Assembly (NCBI GenBank): GCA_023417735.1
Contig: JAEZEK010000115.1
Location: forward strand, 1 to 7,699
Reading direction: 5' to 3'
Length of the DNA: 7,699 nt
DNA from: Pseudomonadota bacterium
GTDB lineage: Bacteria > Pseudomonadota > Alphaproteobacteria > Rhizobiales > Afifellaceae
Both the position numbers and the translations under genes were made by a program. Below are positions 5,409 through 7,699 of the stretch, one piece after another (within the stretch, counting starts at the first letter, position 1; each line of letters begins with the position of its first letter). The notes beneath the pieces are model-generated. The model was given only the letters and a program-made list of their open reading frames with translations. It was not told the DNA's origin and did not search any database.

Positions 5409-5643
5409 CCTGCGGCCCTGGTCTTCGCTTCAACAGGACGATCCAACGCATCGAAGAATCAATGGGTTCCAGGCAGGAACTCAGAAATGAGAGTGGTCCG
5501 GCTAACCATCCGTTAACCATGGCGTGGTCAAGTGGTGTCAGGGCACGGACCCGGCCTCCGGCTCTCGGTCCGAGGCACGGGAGCCGCGCTTTCGACACAT
5601 TCGATGGCGAAAAGCCGGAACACCGAATTCGGGCGATCCCTAC
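5409..5643. other. Non-coding region ahead of tolQ
   Basis: These 235 nt separate the small minus-strand ORF from tolQ. They hold a short inverted repeat GTTCC-N5-GGAAC (5466-5480), a CtrA-like box (5502-5516) and a CTCGGTCCGAG palindrome near 5563. Frames crossing the region have much lower G/C at third positions than the flanking genes, so I read no gene here. I found no convincing -35/-10 pair for tolQ. Confidence 0.6.
5502..5520 (+). promoter_or_regulatory. CtrA-like box upstream of tolQ (one mismatch)
   Basis: CTAA (5502-5505), seven bases, TTAA (5513-5516), continuing as TTAACCAT, matches TTAA-N7-TTAA at 7 of 8 fixed bases. The site contains two AACCAT half-elements (5504-5509 and 5515-5520). 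It lies about 125-140 nt before the tolQ ATG, and could govern tolQRA or, on the other strand, the divergent small ORF. Confidence 0.48.
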
Positions 5644-6359
<716 letters not shown>

Positions 6360-6360
<1 letters not shown>

Positions 6361-6812
6361 TGGGCGCCGGGATGCTCGCGCCGTCCGGAGGGGGAGGCGG
6401 CCGGCGCCGCGTACGCCGCCGGCACAACCCCGTTGCCGAGATCAACGTGACGCCGATGGTCGACGTCATGCTGGTGCTGCTCATCATCTTCATGGTCGCC
6501 GCGCCGCTGCTGACGGTCGGGGTGCCCATCGATCTCCCGGAGACCCAGGCGAGGCCGCTCGAAGGGCAGACCGAACCGATCACGGTCTCGGTCGGCGCCG
6601 ACGGCAAGGTGTTCCTGCAGGAGAACGAGGTCACGCCGGAGGAGCTGGTGGCCACGCTCCAGGCCATCGCGAGCAACGGCGCCGACGAGCGAATCTACGT
6701 TCGCGGCGACAGGACCGCCGATTACGGCATGATTATGCGCGTCATGGGCCGTCTGAACGCCGCCGGATACAAGCGGATCGGCCTCGTCACGCTCGAGGAG
6801 ACGGGCAGCTGA
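6360..6812 (+). CDS. tolR: TolR, proton-channel partner of TolQ
   Basis: A 150-aa protein with a short cytoplasmic N-terminus carrying a Gly run and a dense Arg patch (RRRVRRRH). One membrane helix at about 33-50 is introduced by [20 protein letters not shown]; Asp35 is the family's essential proton-carrying residue. A periplasmic domain of about 100 residues follows, with [10 protein letters not shown] and the late segment [12 protein letters not shown] typical of TolR/ExbD, where it contacts peptidoglycan. The ATG overlaps the tolQ stop (TGATG), and GGAG lies 9 nt upstream inside tolQ. The gap to tolA is only 3 nt, so tolQRA form one translational unit. Length is normal for the family. Confidence 0.97.
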
Positions 6813-6815
6813 GCC

Positions 6816-7699
6816 ATGCGCGTCGGGCTTGGGGTTTCCATAGCCGGTCATCTGGCGATCCTTGTGGCGGGCCTGGCGGCGATCCCCGAGACGCGACCGT
6901 TCACGGTCGATGCGATCGAGGCGATGCCGGTCGAGCTCGTGGACGTCGCCGAGGCCACGGACCTCAAGCAGGGTGACAGGAAGGCGGAGGCCGTCCCCGT
7001 CGAGACCCCGCAGCCGAAGGCAATTGTGAAGGCCGAGGAGCCGGCCCCCAAAGCGGCCGAGCGACCTGCCGAGAAGCCGGTCGAAGCCGCGCGCGAGCCG
7101 GCGCCGAAGCCGCCGGAACCCGCACCGCAGGTCGCTGAGAAGCCGCCCGAGCCGCCGCGGGAACCCGCGCCGAAGCCGGTGCGCGACGTGATCGCCGAGG
7201 CGAAGCCGGAACCGGCGCCGGAGCCGAAGCAGGTGGCGGCGCTCCCGAAGCCCGTCGAGGTGCCGGCGCCGAGCCCGCCGCGGCAGAGGCCCCAGCCGCC
7301 GAAGCAGGTGGCGCAGCCCAAGCCCGAGCCCGTTGCGCCGAAGACGCCGGAGAAGCCGAAACAGGTCGCGGAGACGAGGCCGGAGAAGCCGAAGTTCGAC
7401 ACGAACGACATCGCCGCGCTCCTCAACAAGCAGCAGCCCGCGGGCGGCGGCGACCCCAATCCCGGCACGGAGCCGCAGACGCTCGGCTCGATCGACGGCC
7501 GTGCCGACGCCGCCATGACGCAGAGCGAGATCGAGGCGCTCAAGGGCATGCTCTATCGCTGCTGGAACCCGCCCCGCGGCGTGCGCGAGGCGGGGGCGCT
7601 CGCCGTCACCGTCTCCATCAGCCTGCAGCCGGACGGCAGCCTCGCCACCATGCCCCGGATCGTCGGCGGCGTTTTCGACAGCCTTTCGCAGATCGCCGC
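6816..7699 (+). CDS. tolA: TolA, periplasm-spanning arm of Tol-Pal (3' end cut by window)
   Basis: The first 294 codons are present; the frame is open to the right edge. The start is ATG at 6816, 3 nt after the tolR stop. Residues about 4-22 form the membrane anchor, with Ser8-x3-His12 (SIAGHL), matching the Ser/His helix face through which TolA contacts TolQ-TolR. Residues about 58-193 are a Pro/Lys/Glu/Ala-rich extended domain with many short EPAPKP and PKQVA-like units, in place of the Ala-rich helix of E. coli TolA. The family motif FDTNDIAALLNK is at 194-205, after which a Gly/Pro linker leads to the C-terminal domain (GMLYRCWNPP, Cys249), which binds TolB/Pal partners. The remaining C-terminal residues lie outside the window, presumably followed by tolB and pal. 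Confidence 0.94.
   Translation, partial: MRVGLGVSIAGHLAILVAGLAAIPETRPFTVDAIEAMPVELVDVAEATDLKQGDRKAEAVPVETPQPKAIVKAEEPAPKAAERPAEKPVEAAREPAPKPPEPAPQVAEKPPEPPREPAPKPVRDVIAEAKPEPAPEPKQVAALPKPVEVPAPSPPRQRPQPPKQVAQPKPEPVAPKTPEKPKQVAETRPEKPKFDTNDIAALLNKQQPAGGGDPNPGTEPQTLGSIDGRADAAMTQSEIEALKGMLYRCWNPPRGVREAGALAVTVSISLQPDGSLATMPRIVGGVFDSLSQIA
6987..7394 (+). repeat. Pro/Lys/Glu low-complexity coding repeat in tolA
   Basis: Degenerate units such as CCGAAGCC, GAGCCGGCGCCG and CCGAAGCAGGTGGCG recur here and encode KP, EPAP and PKQVA modules of the TolA spacer. The units are irregular rather than tandem copies of one sequence. Their number may vary between strains, which would change the reach of TolA across the periplasm (inference). 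Confidence 0.6.

Noticed and set aside
5487..5516. A 9-codon plus-strand frame (MRVVRLTIR) preceded by AGGA
   Set aside because: Too short to judge and lies within the CtrA-like box. Likely coincidental.
6848..7549. A Gly/Ser-rich 233-codon minus-strand frame
   Set aside because: It is the antisense image of the Pro/Lys/Ala-rich tolA spacer, which automatically yields Gly/Ser/Phe-rich sequence.

Overview
The window is high-GC DNA of a chromosomal, housekeeping type from an alphaproteobacterium, most likely Hyphomicrobiales (Rhizobiales). Evidence for this is a cysteine-free L31 ribosomal protein, DUF1465 (RcdA-type) and DUF1192 proteins side by side, a non-flagellar MotA/MotB-like pair, a Pro/Lys/Glu-rich TolA, a promoter matching the rhizobial CTTGAC-N17-CTATAT pattern, and TTAA-N7-TTAA boxes typical of the cell-cycle regulator CtrA. 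No phage, transposon, CRISPR, rRNA or tRNA signal was seen.

Layout. (1) 1-1306, plus strand: the 3' end of a MotA/TolQ/ExbB-type channel gene, cut by the window edge beside a run of 13 G, followed 3 nt later by a MotB/OmpA-like partner with a long coiled coil. (2) 1293-3116, minus strand: a complete MsbA-related ABC exporter half-transporter, overlapping the end of the MotB-like gene by 14 bp. (3) 3169-3562, plus strand: rpmE with a recognisable promoter and a strong intrinsic terminator. (4) 3589-4104, minus strand: an RcdA/DUF1465 protein. (5) 4105-4428: a 324-nt regulatory region with two CtrA-like boxes, a minus-strand terminator and a structured candidate small RNA. (6) 4429-4635, minus strand: a DUF1192 coiled-coil protein with its own promoter. 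(7) 4736-7699, plus strand: a 14-codon upstream ORF coupled to ybgC, then tolQ, tolR and a 3'-truncated tolA. A convergent 45-aa small ORF (5271-5408, minus) shares a CTAG stop palindrome with ybgC, and a 235-nt gap before tolQ carries a third CtrA-like box.

How it fits together. The right half is the start of the Tol-Pal envelope-constriction machine: TolQ and TolR form the proton-driven inner-membrane motor, TolA is the periplasm-spanning arm, and YbgC is the thioesterase usually encoded with them. tolB and pal would be expected past the right edge. The left half has a second, less well characterised proton-channel pair with a peptidoglycan-binding domain. Between them sit cell-cycle-related genes.

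The most interesting pattern is regulatory. Three CtrA-like boxes (one perfect, two with one mismatch) lie within 1.3 kb. One is in front of an RcdA homologue, a protein whose Caulobacter relative helps degrade CtrA. One sits where it could drive a roughly 90-nt, three-hairpin candidate sRNA with an exposed CCUCCC anti-Shine-Dalgarno segment. One is in front of tolQRA. Outside these boxes the only TTAA I found by eye is inside the tolQ coding region. The boxes are seen directly; CtrA control and the sRNA are inferences.
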